Notes: generated by a model from the letters alone, not told the origin. 64,000 nucleotides of DNA from an uncultured Croceitalea sp. (GCA_947503285.1 CANNDD010000003.1:310001-374000), one strand, 5' to 3'. Positions 1-8,510 are shown, numbered from the stretch's first letter. Translations and numbers: made by a program.

Positions 1-486
1 GCAATCTGCTTGTGGCGGAATACTAAAACCTAAGTGTTGCAGGGCATATAACAACCCCATGGCGCAGTGTTTGATTCCATCCTCATTACCCGTAATGATA
101 CATCCCCCCACTTTGCCGTAGTATACATATTGCCCTTTGGCGTTGGTTTCTGCACTCATGCCGTATAACCTTTCAATCAACCTACTGGCAATTGAAGAAC
201 GTTCCCCCAACCAGATAGGGGTACCGATTACCAATATATCGGCTCCCTTGATTTTTTTGTAGAGCTTTGGCCAGTCGTCTTCGTCATAACCTTCTTTTGT
301 CATATCGGGCACAAGGCCAGGTGGCACCTGGTAATCGACCAGTCGCAGGTAGTCGACGATTACGTTCTCTTTTTTCATGATATCCATTGACAGCTCCATC
401 AATCCTTCGGTATGGCTATCCTTAGAACTTTTTTTGAGCGTACAATTGATAAAGAGTGCTTTTAATCCTGAAAATTCAACTTTCAC
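1..486 (-). CDS. FMN-reductase/flavodoxin-fold NAD(P)H oxidoreductase, 3' part missing
   Basis: An open frame on the minus strand runs off the left edge; 162 codons are present. The fold is that of the NADPH-dependent FMN reductase family (flavodoxin-like): an N-terminal strand with LKALFINCTLK, the flavin-loop region, then ADILVIGTPIWLGERSS and GGCIITGNEDG, which are the usual FMN-contacting segments of this group. The expected reaction is NAD(P)H-dependent reduction of FMN or quinones in the cytoplasm. I chose the GTG at 486-484 because homologues begin just before the first strand. The frame stays open further upstream without an ATG, so the start is uncertain. It is divergent from the lipoprotein gene at 658. 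Confidence 0.75.
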   Translation of the reverse strand, partial: MKVEFSGLKALFINCTLKKSSKDSHTEGLMELSMDIMKKENVIVDYLRLVDYQVPPGLVPDMTKEGYDEDDWPKLYKKIKGADILVIGTPIWLGERSSIASRLIERLYGMSAETNAKGQYVYYGKVGGCIITGNEDGIKHCAMGLLYALQHLGFSIPPQADC

Positions 487-627
487 GTTCTTTTTGTTTA
501 ATAGTCTAAAATACTTTAAATCGCCGCTACATATTGACTTTAAAACAGTAATAGCTAACGCATCTACGAATTCCTTTTTGAGGCAATGATTGAATGAATC
601 AAGCACCGATAGGGCCCAGATTGCCCA

Positions 628-635
628 TAGTTTTG
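628..635 (+). promoter_or_regulatory. Possible Bacteroidota -7 box
   Basis: TAGTTTTG matches the Bacteroidota -7 consensus TAnnTTTG and lies about 22 bases before the ATG of the lipoprotein gene at 658. A convincing TTG -33 element at the usual 19-20 base distance is not visible, so this is only a partial match. Confidence 0.35.
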
Positions 636-657
636 TAACAACTTAAAATATAAACAT

Positions 658-1236
658 ATGAGAAAAGTACTTAGTATAATTTGTGTAGTCGGATTATTGA
701 TGTCATGTAATATTGAAAAGAAAAAGGATGGTGAACTACCTACCGTTGATGTGGATATTGATGCGGAGGCCGGTGAATTACCTGATTATGAAGTCGCTTG
801 GGCCGATGTCAATGTGGGCACCACGACCAAGACGGTCGAAATTCCGAAATTGGTTATCGTGATGGAAGAAGAAGAGGTCGAAGTGCCCTTTATCGATGTA
901 AATATGCCTGATGACAAATGGGGTGAAAAAGAGGAACAGACCATTATGGTCGAAGCCGAAGTAGCCGATTTCGAGCACGATATCAATATTGAAGAGATTT
1001 GGGCAAAAGAGAACAACCTTTATGTGGTAGCCTCTTTAGAAAAATTGGAGACCTCCCTCGAGGATAAAAAAATGAGGATATCGGATCAGGTCACCCTGAA
1101 CGCCCCAGAGCTCAATGTAAAATATTATATCGTAGGGGAACGGCCTGAACGTGTTTTCAATACCAAATACAAGTATATGAACAGTATGGAAGAACTTAAG
1201 GATAAAGTTGATGACTATACTGTAATCTATCAGTAG
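658..1236 (+). CDS. Acidic lipoprotein of unknown function
   Basis: The 192-aa product starts with a lipoprotein signal: positive MRK, a hydrophobic core and the lipobox LLMSC, with Cys at about residue 17. It is therefore expected to be lipid-anchored in the envelope. The mature part is strongly acidic, rich in alternating Val/Asp/Glu stretches (for example TVDVDIDAEAGELP and EEEEVEVPFIDVNMP), which suggests beta structure or cation binding. The C-terminal half carries a more ordinary mixed sequence. I recognise no family with a known function. The ATG is preceded by an A/T-rich leader, normal for this phylum, and the gene is followed by a good terminator, so it is monocistronic. Confidence 0.8.
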   Translation: MRKVLSIICVVGLLMSCNIEKKKDGELPTVDVDIDAEAGELPDYEVAWADVNVGTTTKTVEIPKLVIVMEEEEVEVPFIDVNMPDDKWGEKEEQTIMVEAEVADFEHDINIEEIWAKENNLYVVASLEKLETSLEDKKMRISDQVTLNAPELNVKYYIVGERPERVFNTKYKYMNSMEELKDKVDDYTVIYQ

Positions 1237-1269
1237 TCATTGATTATTTTGGTTGGTTGATTGGTAAAT

Positions 1270-1298
1270 GGCCCCTACTACTTAGGGGTCATTTTTTT
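1270..1298 (+). terminator. Rho-independent terminator
   Basis: A 7-bp stem (GGCCCCT / AGGGGTC, one G-U pair) with a 7-base loop is followed by a run of seven T. It lies about 35 bases after the lipoprotein stop and separates it from mscS. Confidence 0.75.
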
Positions 1299-1332
1299 GA
1301 TGGGGGTGATAACGCTATAAATTTTAATTCAC

Positions 1333-2211
1333 ATGGAAAATAAATTTGAAAAAGCCTTAAATGGCATGTGGGATAAGCTGGATGGGTGGTTCAATACCTT
1401 TGTGGCCAATTTACCCAACATTATCTTGGCAATAGTAGTTTTCATTATTGCTGTTTTTGTATCACGTTATATTAAAAAGTTGACTTACAAGTTGGCAAGC
1501 CGAAGTAGCCTACAAGACAGTATGAAGCAACTGTTGGCACAAATAGTTGCAACGGCAACCATACTATTGGGCCTTTTTTTGGTCTTGGGTATATTGAACC
1601 TCGGTAAAGCCCTGAACACCATTTTGGCCGGTGCCGGTGTTGCCGGTCTGGCAGTAGGTCTTGCACTGCAAGGGGCGTTGGCAAACACCTATTCGGGCAT
1701 CATACTCTCATATGTAAAACAACTGAAATTCGGCGATTGGGTCGAAACCAACAATTTCGAGGGCGAGGTCATCGATATCGATTTGAGGGTCGTGACCATA
1801 AAACAGATTGACAATAACCTGGTCTACATTCCCAATAAAATGGTCGTTGAAAACCCTATAAAAAACTATTCAAAGACCGCTCAGTCTAGGGTAATCTTAG
1901 AATGTGGGGTAGCTTATGATTCTGATTTGGAAATGGTACGCAACCTCGTTAAAAAGACGATTGTCGAGAATTTTAAAGCTGTTGAGAAAAAGGACGATAT
2001 TCTTTTTCTGTACCGCGAGTTTGGCGATAGTTCCATTAATTTTGAGACTCGATTTTGGATCAATTCCACTTCGGCATTGGAAGTAGCCAAGGCAAAAACC
2101 GAGGCGATGATTCAAATTAAGGCTAAATTTGATGAGCATGGTATTGAGATTCCCTTTCCAATTCGTACGTTGCACATTCCTAAGCCCCTGTCGATAGCAA
2201 AAGAGGTGTAG
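1333..2211 (+). CDS. Small-conductance mechanosensitive channel (MscS family)
   Basis: At 292 aa this is the size of the minimal E. coli MscS type. An N-terminal amphipathic part is followed by membrane helices at about residues 29-47 and 67-88. The pore helix at about 93-125 has the Gly/Ala-rich pattern (AGVAGLAVGLALQGALA) that lines the channel in this family. The following segment, KQLKFGDWVE, begins the cytoplasmic beta domain, and the C-terminus contains the alpha/beta cage ending in IPFPIRTLHI, typical of MscS. The role is to open under membrane tension and release solutes on hypo-osmotic shock. The K+ transporter gene follows after 24 bases, so the two probably share a transcript and an osmotic theme. 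Confidence 0.93.
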   Translation: MENKFEKALNGMWDKLDGWFNTFVANLPNIILAIVVFIIAVFVSRYIKKLTYKLASRSSLQDSMKQLLAQIVATATILLGLFLVLGILNLGKALNTILAGAGVAGLAVGLALQGALANTYSGIILSYVKQLKFGDWVETNNFEGEVIDIDLRVVTIKQIDNNLVYIPNKMVVENPIKNYSKTAQSRVILECGVAYDSDLEMVRNLVKKTIVENFKAVEKKDDILFLYREFGDSSINFETRFWINSTSALEVAKAKTEAMIQIKAKFDEHGIEIPFPIRTLHIPKPLSIAKEV

Positions 2212-2235
2212 TTTTCGGTAAAAATAAAATGAACA

Positions 2236-3606
2236 ATGGCCATACGGGTAGTACAATACTTTAAAAGTTTAAGTCGAAGGTATTTAAAATTAAAATTGGG
2301 CCTAAGCCCGCAACAGAATCTTTTCTATGGTTTTTTAACCTATATCGTAGCTGGATTTTTATTGCTTTTACTGCCATGGGCACAAGCCCGACCTATATCG
2401 GTTATCGACAATCTTTTTATTGCCACATCGGCCGTTTCGACAACTGGCCTCGTCACCGTGGGTATTTCTGAATCATTCACCGGTTTCGGGCAGTTCGTCA
2501 TCATGTGCCTTTTTCAACTGGGCGGTATCGGTTATCTCACCTTTACGACCTTTATGCTCTTATCGACGACCCGAAGGTTGACCCACTGGCATAAAAAAAT
2601 ATTGACCTCAGAGTTCACTTTGCCGGTAACCATAAAAATTTCAGATTTTTTAAGATCTGTCATCATCTTCACGGTCATTATGGAGGTCATCGGAACCCTA
2701 CTTTTTTATATTGCATTTAGCAAAGAGGGGTACAACACAGGTGACGCCCTTTGGAATGCGCTGTTTCACAGTATCAGCGCTTTTTGTACGGCTGGTTTTA
2801 GTCTTCTCCCCAATGGTTTTGAACCGTTTTCAGATAATACCTTGGTGAACAGTATCATCTCTATCTTGGCTATTGCCGGTTCCCTTGGGTTCATTGTGGT
2901 CACTGATCTTGCGTTCAAGATCAAATCGAAGAGCCACCGGCTAAGCTTTACGACAAAAATCGTCGGTATCGGTTTTATCCTATTACTCGGTATTGGCTCT
3001 GTTTTTTTGTTCCTCACAGAACCCTCCATTCAGTCTTTAAACGATAAGGAACGGTTTCTAGCCTCTTTTTTCCAGACCATGAGTGCGATGACCACGGTAG
3101 GGTTCAACACTATGGATTATGGTACGTTTGTATTACCGGTGCTACTTATGGTTATTTTCTTGATGTACATAGGTGCGTCTCCCTCGGGTACTGCCGGGGG
3201 TATGAAAATCACCACTTTAACGGCTATGTTGGCCATAGTGGGCAGCAGATTAAGGGGAAAGAAAAGAATCGCCTTTTTGGGCAAGCGTATTCCGTTTGAA
3301 CGCCTGTATATTGCCACTTCATCTTTTATTTTTTACACCTCTATCATAGGGCTTGGTACTTTTTTGATGACGCTAAGTGAGCATTTTGAATTTGAGCGTA
3401 TTCTATTCGAAGTGGCCTCAGCTTTGGGTACGGTTGGCTTAAGTACGGGAATTACAGGGGAATTGTCACTATTCGGAAAAGTGGTGATTACCGTTTTAAT
3501 GTTCATTGGTCGTCTTGGGGTTCTCACTTTTGGTTTGGCCATTCTAGCACGAAAACCAAAGAATACCGACCAAGATTTCATCGTTGAAGAAGATTTGGCC
3601 GTTTAA
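2236..3606 (+). CDS. TrkH/KtrB-type potassium uptake membrane subunit
   Basis: This 456-aa protein belongs to the superfamily of K+ transporters with four membrane-pore-membrane repeats. All four selectivity-filter loops are visible: STTGLVTVG near residue 71, CTAGFS near 184, TTVGFNT near 285 and GTVGLSTG near 397, each with the essential glycine. Length and the short N-terminus fit KtrB rather than the longer TrkH. It imports K+ (probably with Na+ or H+). The usual cytosolic NAD/ATP-binding partner (KtrA/TrkA) is not next to it. It lies 24 bases downstream of mscS in the same direction. Confidence 0.92.
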   Translation: MAIRVVQYFKSLSRRYLKLKLGLSPQQNLFYGFLTYIVAGFLLLLLPWAQARPISVIDNLFIATSAVSTTGLVTVGISESFTGFGQFVIMCLFQLGGIGYLTFTTFMLLSTTRRLTHWHKKILTSEFTLPVTIKISDFLRSVIIFTVIMEVIGTLLFYIAFSKEGYNTGDALWNALFHSISAFCTAGFSLLPNGFEPFSDNTLVNSIISILAIAGSLGFIVVTDLAFKIKSKSHRLSFTTKIVGIGFILLLGIGSVFLFLTEPSIQSLNDKERFLASFFQTMSAMTTVGFNTMDYGTFVLPVLLMVIFLMYIGASPSGTAGGMKITTLTAMLAIVGSRLRGKKRIAFLGKRIPFERLYIATSSFIFYTSIIGLGTFLMTLSEHFEFERILFEVASALGTVGLSTGITGELSLFGKVVITVLMFIGRLGVLTFGLAILARKPKNTDQDFIVEEDLAV

Positions 3607-3619
3607 TAGAGGAAATGGC

Positions 3620-3835
3620 TTATTGATCTTGATGTTCTACTTCACTTTCGAGTTTTAAAACCTCAGAACCATCTTCTTGAACAATGAACAGTGCTTTATT
3701 ATCGCTACTGCCATTTCTTACTACCTCGTTGCCCTCGATTTGTTTGGTCACCTTGGTCGTGTACGTTTCATCCACTTTACCAACGGCATGTCCATTACCC
3801 CATTTCCATTTGACTTTTGTTCCTTTTCTTATCAT
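3620..3835 (-). CDS. Small DUF2945 / HVA1-type Tudor-like protein
   Basis: The product is 71 aa and matches from memory the DUF2945 (hypervirulence-associated Tudor-like) family: an N-terminal GTKVKWKWGNG strand pair, then GKVDETYTTKVTKQIEGNEV, and a C-terminal VLKLESEVE. These small SH3/Tudor-like barrels occur widely in stress-related bacterial loci. No enzymatic function is established. It is convergent with the K+ transporter gene, 13 bases from its stop. An unusual hairpin with a T-run sits directly before its start (3850-3885). Confidence 0.8.
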   Translation of the reverse strand: MIRKGTKVKWKWGNGHAVGKVDETYTTKVTKQIEGNEVVRNGSSDNKALFIVQEDGSEVLKLESEVEHQDQ

Positions 3836-3845
3836 GATTTGTTGT

Positions 3846-3885
3846 TAAAAACCCCCTTAGCAACTAGCAGAACCGTAAGGGGGTT
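3846..3885 (-). promoter_or_regulatory. Hairpin plus T-run immediately before a start codon
   Basis: A perfect 10-bp stem (AACCCCCTTA / TAAGGGGGTT) with a 16-base loop is followed on the minus strand by TTTTTA, ending about ten bases before the ATG of the DUF2945 gene at 3835. The shape is that of a terminator or attenuator, but it lies in a leader rather than after a gene. The nearest upstream minus-strand gene ends at 4335. A leader attenuator is one reading; a terminator for read-through from the AraC gene is another. Confidence 0.5.
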
Positions 3886-4056
3886 GAAATTTGAGGAAAC
3901 TATTAACCAACTATATTGTTCGCAATATGCAATGAATTTCCCTTTTCAATGTGCTCCATCGAGAAAACTATGTTCTTTATTCCCTATTTAAGATTTCTTG
4001 ATTACGTTAATTTTTTTCTGAAATGAAACAACGAAGGTTGGCATACGGATTTAGAT

Positions 4057-4323
4057 TTGTCAGAAAACAATATGGGGTTATCAGTTTTTATTTTAGGAAT
4101 TTCAATTGGTTTTGCAAGTGCCATTCTCTATGTAATTTTGACCAAACCCAAGTTCATCGAATTAGACGTTGACGAAAAAGACCTTCTAGAGCGGTCAGAT
4201 AATTCATTTTCCAATGAATTCATTGATATTCCGGCAACCAAAGTCGTTGCCATAAGAAAATCAAATAATAGCAGAAAAGTGCGAAGAACACCTAAACCTT
4301 CAAAGACCAAGATCTTCCAATAA
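4057..4323 (+). CDS. Small single-span membrane protein, unknown function
   Basis: The 88-aa frame starts with TTG at 4057; an in-frame ATG at 4072 is an equally good start and would give 83 aa. There is one clear N-terminal membrane helix (SVFILGISIGFASAILYVIL), an acidic middle (LDVDEKDLLERSDNSF) and a basic tail rich in Arg/Lys/Ser/Pro (SNNSRKVRRTPKPSK). The tail would face the cytoplasm by the positive-inside rule, giving N-out topology. I do not recognise the family. It converges with the AraC gene ending at 4335. Confidence 0.55.
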   Translation: MSENNMGLSVFILGISIGFASAILYVILTKPKFIELDVDEKDLLERSDNSFSNEFIDIPATKVVAIRKSNNSRKVRRTPKPSKTKIFQ

Positions 4324-4334
4324 CGTAAAAGGTG

Positions 4335-5357
4335 TCAGACAATCGAAGTTTGATTGGTTTTCGACTTGAATGATTTGGGATTGCAACCGTATTTCTCCTT
4401 AAAGATCTTACAAAAATAACTTCGACTGGTAAGGCCTATGGAGTATACGATCTCAGATATGTTCATGTCGGTTTCCCTCATTAAGACCTGCGCTTTTTCC
4501 AACCGAACGTTACGAATAAAGTCTGAGACGGTTCTTTGGTATAAAAACTTAAAACCTTCTTGCAGCTTTGCCGCTGACAGCCCTGATTGTAAAGTTAAGG
4601 CTTGAACCGTGATTTGCTTTTCCAAGTTTTCTTGAATGTATTCGGCCGTGTCCATGATTACTTTCAACTCCCGCTTTATAAGCTTTGTCGGATTGATCTT
4701 TCCGCTGATTTCACGCTTGTATTGTTCAATATGACTAGCCAATATCAAAATACAGATTCCCTCGAAATATAAGAGTTCTGATAAGGTATCGACATTTTTG
4801 ACCTTTTCCAGTTTTTTGATGTAATCCGCAATATCAAAATTCAATTTCCCTAGATGTACTAAATTATGGGTATGGTTCAATTCATCTAAAAAGGTTTTAA
4901 GGCGTTCGGCGATATACGTCGGATTTTTGGCATGTTTTTCAAAATAGGTCTCAATGTCGACCCGAAGCACATTAAGGGTGATATCGGATTGGCCTTTTAA
5001 AACAATACCTCCGGCAAAATTGTCTGATATTTTCACGATTGCTGTTTGCAGTTCGTTCAACCTCACAAAATGATTGTTCCGTTGTGCCGCATAATAACAA
5101 TCGCCTTTCATGCAGTATAGAAAATACACCGAATTGTCGTTTTTCGTGACCAACGGAATATACGTATCCTCAGTGACGTTCAACTCAAACTCCAACATAA
5201 AGAGACCATCATCAAAGTTGACACATTTTACTTCACCATGTCCACTTGTAGACCCAATATGTAAAGAAAAGGTCTCGTTTGCTTTTACGATTTCCCCTTT
5301 TAAGTTAAATGAAAGTCGCTCCAACTCCTCATATGCCCTTCTTCTTCTTGTTTCCAT
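4335..5357 (-). CDS. AraC-family transcriptional regulator (paralogue 1)
   Basis: The 340-aa protein has a C-terminal AraC double helix-turn-helix. The first HTH is around LQSGLSAAKLQEGFKFLYQ; the second contains the family signature in GLTSRSYFCKIFKEKYG. The N-terminal ~230 residues form a sensor-like region with GHGEVKCVNFDDGLFMLEF, the pattern seen in PchR-like regulators and in three other genes of this window. It is probably an activator responding to a small ligand or surface signal that cannot be named. It is divergent from the SRAP-like gene at 5588 across a 230-base gap, which makes that gene a plausible target. Confidence 0.88.
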   Translation of the reverse strand: METRRRRAYEELERLSFNLKGEIVKANETFSLHIGSTSGHGEVKCVNFDDGLFMLEFELNVTEDTYIPLVTKNDNSVYFLYCMKGDCYYAAQRNNHFVRLNELQTAIVKISDNFAGGIVLKGQSDITLNVLRVDIETYFEKHAKNPTYIAERLKTFLDELNHTHNLVHLGKLNFDIADYIKKLEKVKNVDTLSELLYFEGICILILASHIEQYKREISGKINPTKLIKRELKVIMDTAEYIQENLEKQITVQALTLQSGLSAAKLQEGFKFLYQRTVSDFIRNVRLEKAQVLMRETDMNISEIVYSIGLTSRSYFCKIFKEKYGCNPKSFKSKTNQTSIV

Positions 5358-5587
5358 AATTTATTCCTTTAAGTCAACCATTTAGCGGATAACCTTCTTT
5401 GATTCAAAATTAGCCGATTCAAGAAGCTTCGTTTAACAGTATTGGGTAAATGTTTAACGAATTTTTGCGAATATGTTTGAAAGGGGGCAAAAGACTAAAC
5501 AAATGATTTTTAATGTGTTACTAAAAATATTTTTTGAGTCAACAGGCAGCTCCAAAAAATGGTTACTTGCATTGAGAATTTAAGCGT

Positions 5588-6304
5588 ATGTTTTTTAGAC
5601 TTTCAAATGCAGCGGATTTAGAACAGGTAGAAGCAATGTCTGGACTACCCTTTAAACACCCAAATCTTTATCGCCCAAGGATGCTTATCGATGGACTTTT
5701 GGAAAGTAGTATTTCCATTATTACCATGAATGACCCTGGAGTGATAGATTTTGCGATATGGGGATTAATGCCTGAAGGATACAAAGAAGATTGGTTGACA
5801 TTTCAAAATTCGTTCAACAGTTTGAATTTCTCTTTAGATAAGATAAAGGACAGCATTTGGATACATGACCCCTTGAAAAAACAAAGGTCCTTGATCATTG
5901 TATCTGGGTTTTTTACCTATTTAATGAAAAAGGGAAAACTATATCCATATTACATATCGCTTCAAAACGAACAACCCTTTTATTTAGGAAGTATTTATAG
6001 CACGCTTGAAGACGGCTTTTTAAGTACGGGCCTGCTCACCACGAATACCGATAATTTTATTAAAACCTATAATAATTTAAGCAAATCAAAACCTTTGATC
6101 TTACCCGAGAGTGTGGCCCAGACATGGCTTGACCCCGCTACCGGAATCGAGACCATAAAAAATATAATCCAGAATCCACCGAAATTAAAACTACGTGCAA
6201 ACCCCATCGCAAGCGAATTCTTCAAAAAGAATATCCTATACGATTCCCTGTTGAATCCGGTTCACTATGAAGGCCTTCCTGAAGGAACCAATTTTACAGA
6301 CTAG
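5588..6304 (+). CDS. SRAP/YedK-like protein lacking the catalytic residues
   Basis: The 238-aa protein follows the SRAP (SOS response-associated peptidase, YedK/HMCES) layout: FAIWGLMPEGY corresponds to the conserved WGxxPxW, LIIVSGFFTYL to the GxYEW strand, YPYYISLQNEQPFYLGSIY to the PFFIY/PIFMAAI core, TGLLTTNT to the TAAAD segment and KPLILPESVAQTWL to RxPxxLxxxxxxxWL. The residues that make the abasic-site crosslink are missing: position 2 is Phe, not Cys; the Glu of the YEW motif is Thr; and the conserved His before the RMP-like motif is absent. It may bind DNA ends without crosslinking, or do something else. Its start is 230 bases from the divergent AraC gene, and its stop overlaps the next AraC gene by 11 bases. 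Confidence 0.75.
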   Translation: MFFRLSNAADLEQVEAMSGLPFKHPNLYRPRMLIDGLLESSISIITMNDPGVIDFAIWGLMPEGYKEDWLTFQNSFNSLNFSLDKIKDSIWIHDPLKKQRSLIIVSGFFTYLMKKGKLYPYYISLQNEQPFYLGSIYSTLEDGFLSTGLLTTNTDNFIKTYNNLSKSKPLILPESVAQTWLDPATGIETIKNIIQNPPKLKLRANPIASEFFKKNILYDSLLNPVHYEGLPEGTNFTD

Positions 6305-7322
6305 GTTTTCTTTTCAATTTTGAGCGATACTCGGTGGGTAATATTCCATAATGGTCTGAAAATATTTTTGAAAAATAGCTTCTACTACGAATACCTACCT
6401 TATAAACGATCTCAGATACCGTTAATTCAGAATTTTTAAGTAAATCCCTTGATATTTCAAGCCTGAGCTTTTTAATGTATTCGTTAACGGTTTTGTTGTA
6501 AAGCATTTTAAACCCGACCTGTAGTTTTTTTCCGCTAAGTCCAGACTCCTTTGAAAGTATTGGTATCGTCAAGGCCTCTGAAATATTATCCACAATAAAA
6601 TCCGCGAGTTTGTGAATCTTTTTGATATCAGCTATCGTTAACGAATCCGGTAACGTGGTATCATTCTGAAACTTATGGTGTTCCAGTATTTGCATTGCCA
6701 ATATGATGTTCAATTTTCCCTCGATACCCAAAGTCCGTACCATTCCATTTTCCTCAGAGGCATGCATCTCTTTTACCTTATCGGCTATGGCCAAATTATA
6801 GTTGCCAAAATGCCTATAGGGCACATCGTATTCATCTTCTTTGAAGACCGAAAACAAAACCTCGTTAAGGTATTTTAGGTTGTTGTGCTTCTTCTTTGCA
6901 TATTGCCCTTTGACGATTTGGATGAAATTGACTTTGACATTCACCTTTTTAGGAAAAATAAATGTCTTTTTCGACTGTTGTTTCGGCGCAATGATAATAT
7001 TTCGGTAACGTTCTAAAAAAACCTCCTCTGAGTTCACGTCTTGTTGGTACCGCAGCGTTCCGTTTGAAATAAAAATAAACTCCACGGGTATCTCATCACC
7101 GGTATGATGGATCAACTTTACATCTTCCTTAAAATTGACATCGTAATCGAACAACGAAACACCCCAATCAAATGAAATGCTTCTAATGGTACCTTCCCCT
7201 AAGTGGTTTGAGAATGTAAGTGTCTGTTCACCCCATTTCTCTGTCAAAGTACCTTTTAAATATACATTTAGCTGACTCAGTAAGTCTTCCGCGTTTTGAT
7301 TTTCTATTCGTATCTCTTGCAT
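6294..7322 (-). CDS. AraC-family transcriptional regulator (paralogue 2)
   Basis: The frame is open from 7367, but the ATG at 7322 gives a product (342 aa) aligned with its paralogues and avoids an odd basic leader, so I prefer it. The C-terminal AraC domain includes SKESGLSGKKLQVGFKMLY and GIRSRSYFSKIFSDHYG. The N-terminal sensor has the shared GEGTIRSISFDWGVSLFDY element. The closest relative in the window is paralogue 1 by overall pattern (both lack the FRDxNG element of paralogues 3 and 4). The 3' end overlaps the convergent SRAP-like gene by 11 bases, so transcription of the two should interfere. Confidence 0.87.
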   Translation of the reverse strand: MQEIRIENQNAEDLLSQLNVYLKGTLTEKWGEQTLTFSNHLGEGTIRSISFDWGVSLFDYDVNFKEDVKLIHHTGDEIPVEFIFISNGTLRYQQDVNSEEVFLERYRNIIIAPKQQSKKTFIFPKKVNVKVNFIQIVKGQYAKKKHNNLKYLNEVLFSVFKEDEYDVPYRHFGNYNLAIADKVKEMHASEENGMVRTLGIEGKLNIILAMQILEHHKFQNDTTLPDSLTIADIKKIHKLADFIVDNISEALTIPILSKESGLSGKKLQVGFKMLYNKTVNEYIKKLRLEISRDLLKNSELTVSEIVYKVGIRSRSYFSKIFSDHYGILPTEYRSKLKRKPSL

Positions 7323-7466
7323 ATTTCTTATACACTTATTACGGTGCAAAGAAATCGGAAAAGTCATTTTTTGTTTAACAGATTTGAAATTGAAACTAAC
7401 AAAATCGGGTCATTACCCTGGTTATTTTGTTAATTGAATGCTAAAAGTTTGGTTATGAAAAATGCA

Positions 7467-8510
7467 CTATGCCGATATATTGGAATTTCGGTGTTTTTGG
7501 AGGTAGTGCTTTGGTGAAATACCAAATTGTTCTTTGAACAATTTCGAGAAATAGCTTCTTGAGTTGATACCGACCTGATAGGTAATCTCGGTAATATTCA
7601 AATTCGAAGACTCCAATAATTCCTTCGCCCGTTCCATACGAACCTCTTTTATGTATTGGTTCACCGATTTTTTATAAAGTTGCTTAAACCCTTCCTGTAA
7701 GGTGTTTTGATTAAGGCCGACCCTTTTTGCCAACGAAATGATACTGCCAAGTTGGTCCATCTCATCCTTTATGATCGTACTCGCCTCTTCAATGCTTTCT
7801 ACGGTCTGCTGTCTTAATATCTTACGTGCCTTGGGGTCTTTGGCATCATCGACATACTGTATCAAGAAATGGGTGAGTATCTCATAGATCTTGCCCTCCA
7901 GAAAGACAAAACGCATAAATTCCGTCAATGATGTGGTAGTGAATTCTTCCATGAATTTAGCGATATCCAAGCTGTAATACCCTTGGGCGTAAAACTGGTT
8001 GATACCATTGACATCCCTGAATATCTGCTCTAGGGTGGGATGCATGTTGCTCAAAAAATCAGTGATCTTTTCTTCGAATAACTTTCTATTGATGATAATT
8101 GCAAAAAAACAGGTGGATTGGTTGGGTAGCAAAGCAATCTTCTGCCTATTTTTTGCACCCTCAGAACTCATGACACTTTCTAAATGGGCTACTTTGTTCT
8201 TACCGATTTCATGGCCCGATATGATAATTTCCTCTTCTCGATTAAACAAGATCAACAAAGGTTGTACCACAACTTTTTCAAACTCAAAATTGATTTGATT
8301 TTTTAAGGTACAATCAATTTCATAAACAGCGATACCATGGTCAAAATCATAGGCCTTGAAATAACCGTGGCCAATTTCGTCGGTTAGGTTAACCGAGTAC
8401 TCCCTATTGTCTTCGGTCAAGCTCAGGTTCAAACTTTCTGCCACCACGGTCAAAAACCCAAGGGCATCATAATCGGTGATGTTGACTTTTTGTATCACTT
8501 CAGATTGCAT
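7467..8510 (-). CDS. AraC-family transcriptional regulator (paralogue 3)
   Basis: This 347-aa regulator has the same architecture as its neighbours: a sensor-like N-terminus with GHGYFKAYDFDHGIAVYEI, then a helical middle with FRDVNGINQFYAQGYYSLDI, then the AraC DNA-binding domain (VGLNQNTLQEGFKQLY and GINSRSYFSKLFKEQFG). The FRDVNG block and the RQQTVESI linker are shared with the distant paralogue at 35110, so those two are sister genes by this pattern. It lies 144 bases upstream of paralogue 2 in the same direction. Its leader contains TATCTTTA, a near match to a Bacteroidota -7 box. Confidence 0.88.
   Translation of the reverse strand: MQSEVIQKVNITDYDALGFLTVVAESLNLSLTEDNREYSVNLTDEIGHGYFKAYDFDHGIAVYEIDCTLKNQINFEFEKVVVQPLLILFNREEEIIISGHEIGKNKVAHLESVMSSEGAKNRQKIALLPNQSTCFFAIIINRKLFEEKITDFLSNMHPTLEQIFRDVNGINQFYAQGYYSLDIAKFMEEFTTTSLTEFMRFVFLEGKIYEILTHFLIQYVDDAKDPKARKILRQQTVESIEEASTIIKDEMDQLGSIISLAKRVGLNQNTLQEGFKQLYKKSVNQYIKEVRMERAKELLESSNLNITEITYQVGINSRSYFSKLFKEQFGISPKHYLQKHRNSNISA

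Noticed and set aside
1897-2256. 119-codon minus-strand frame inside mscS
   Set aside because: Antisense to a clear MscS coding region; Tyr/Phe/Arg-rich composition of a shadow frame.
3677-3991. 104-codon plus-strand frame over the DUF2945 gene
   Set aside because: It is antisense to a recognised small gene and to the leader hairpin, with no domain.
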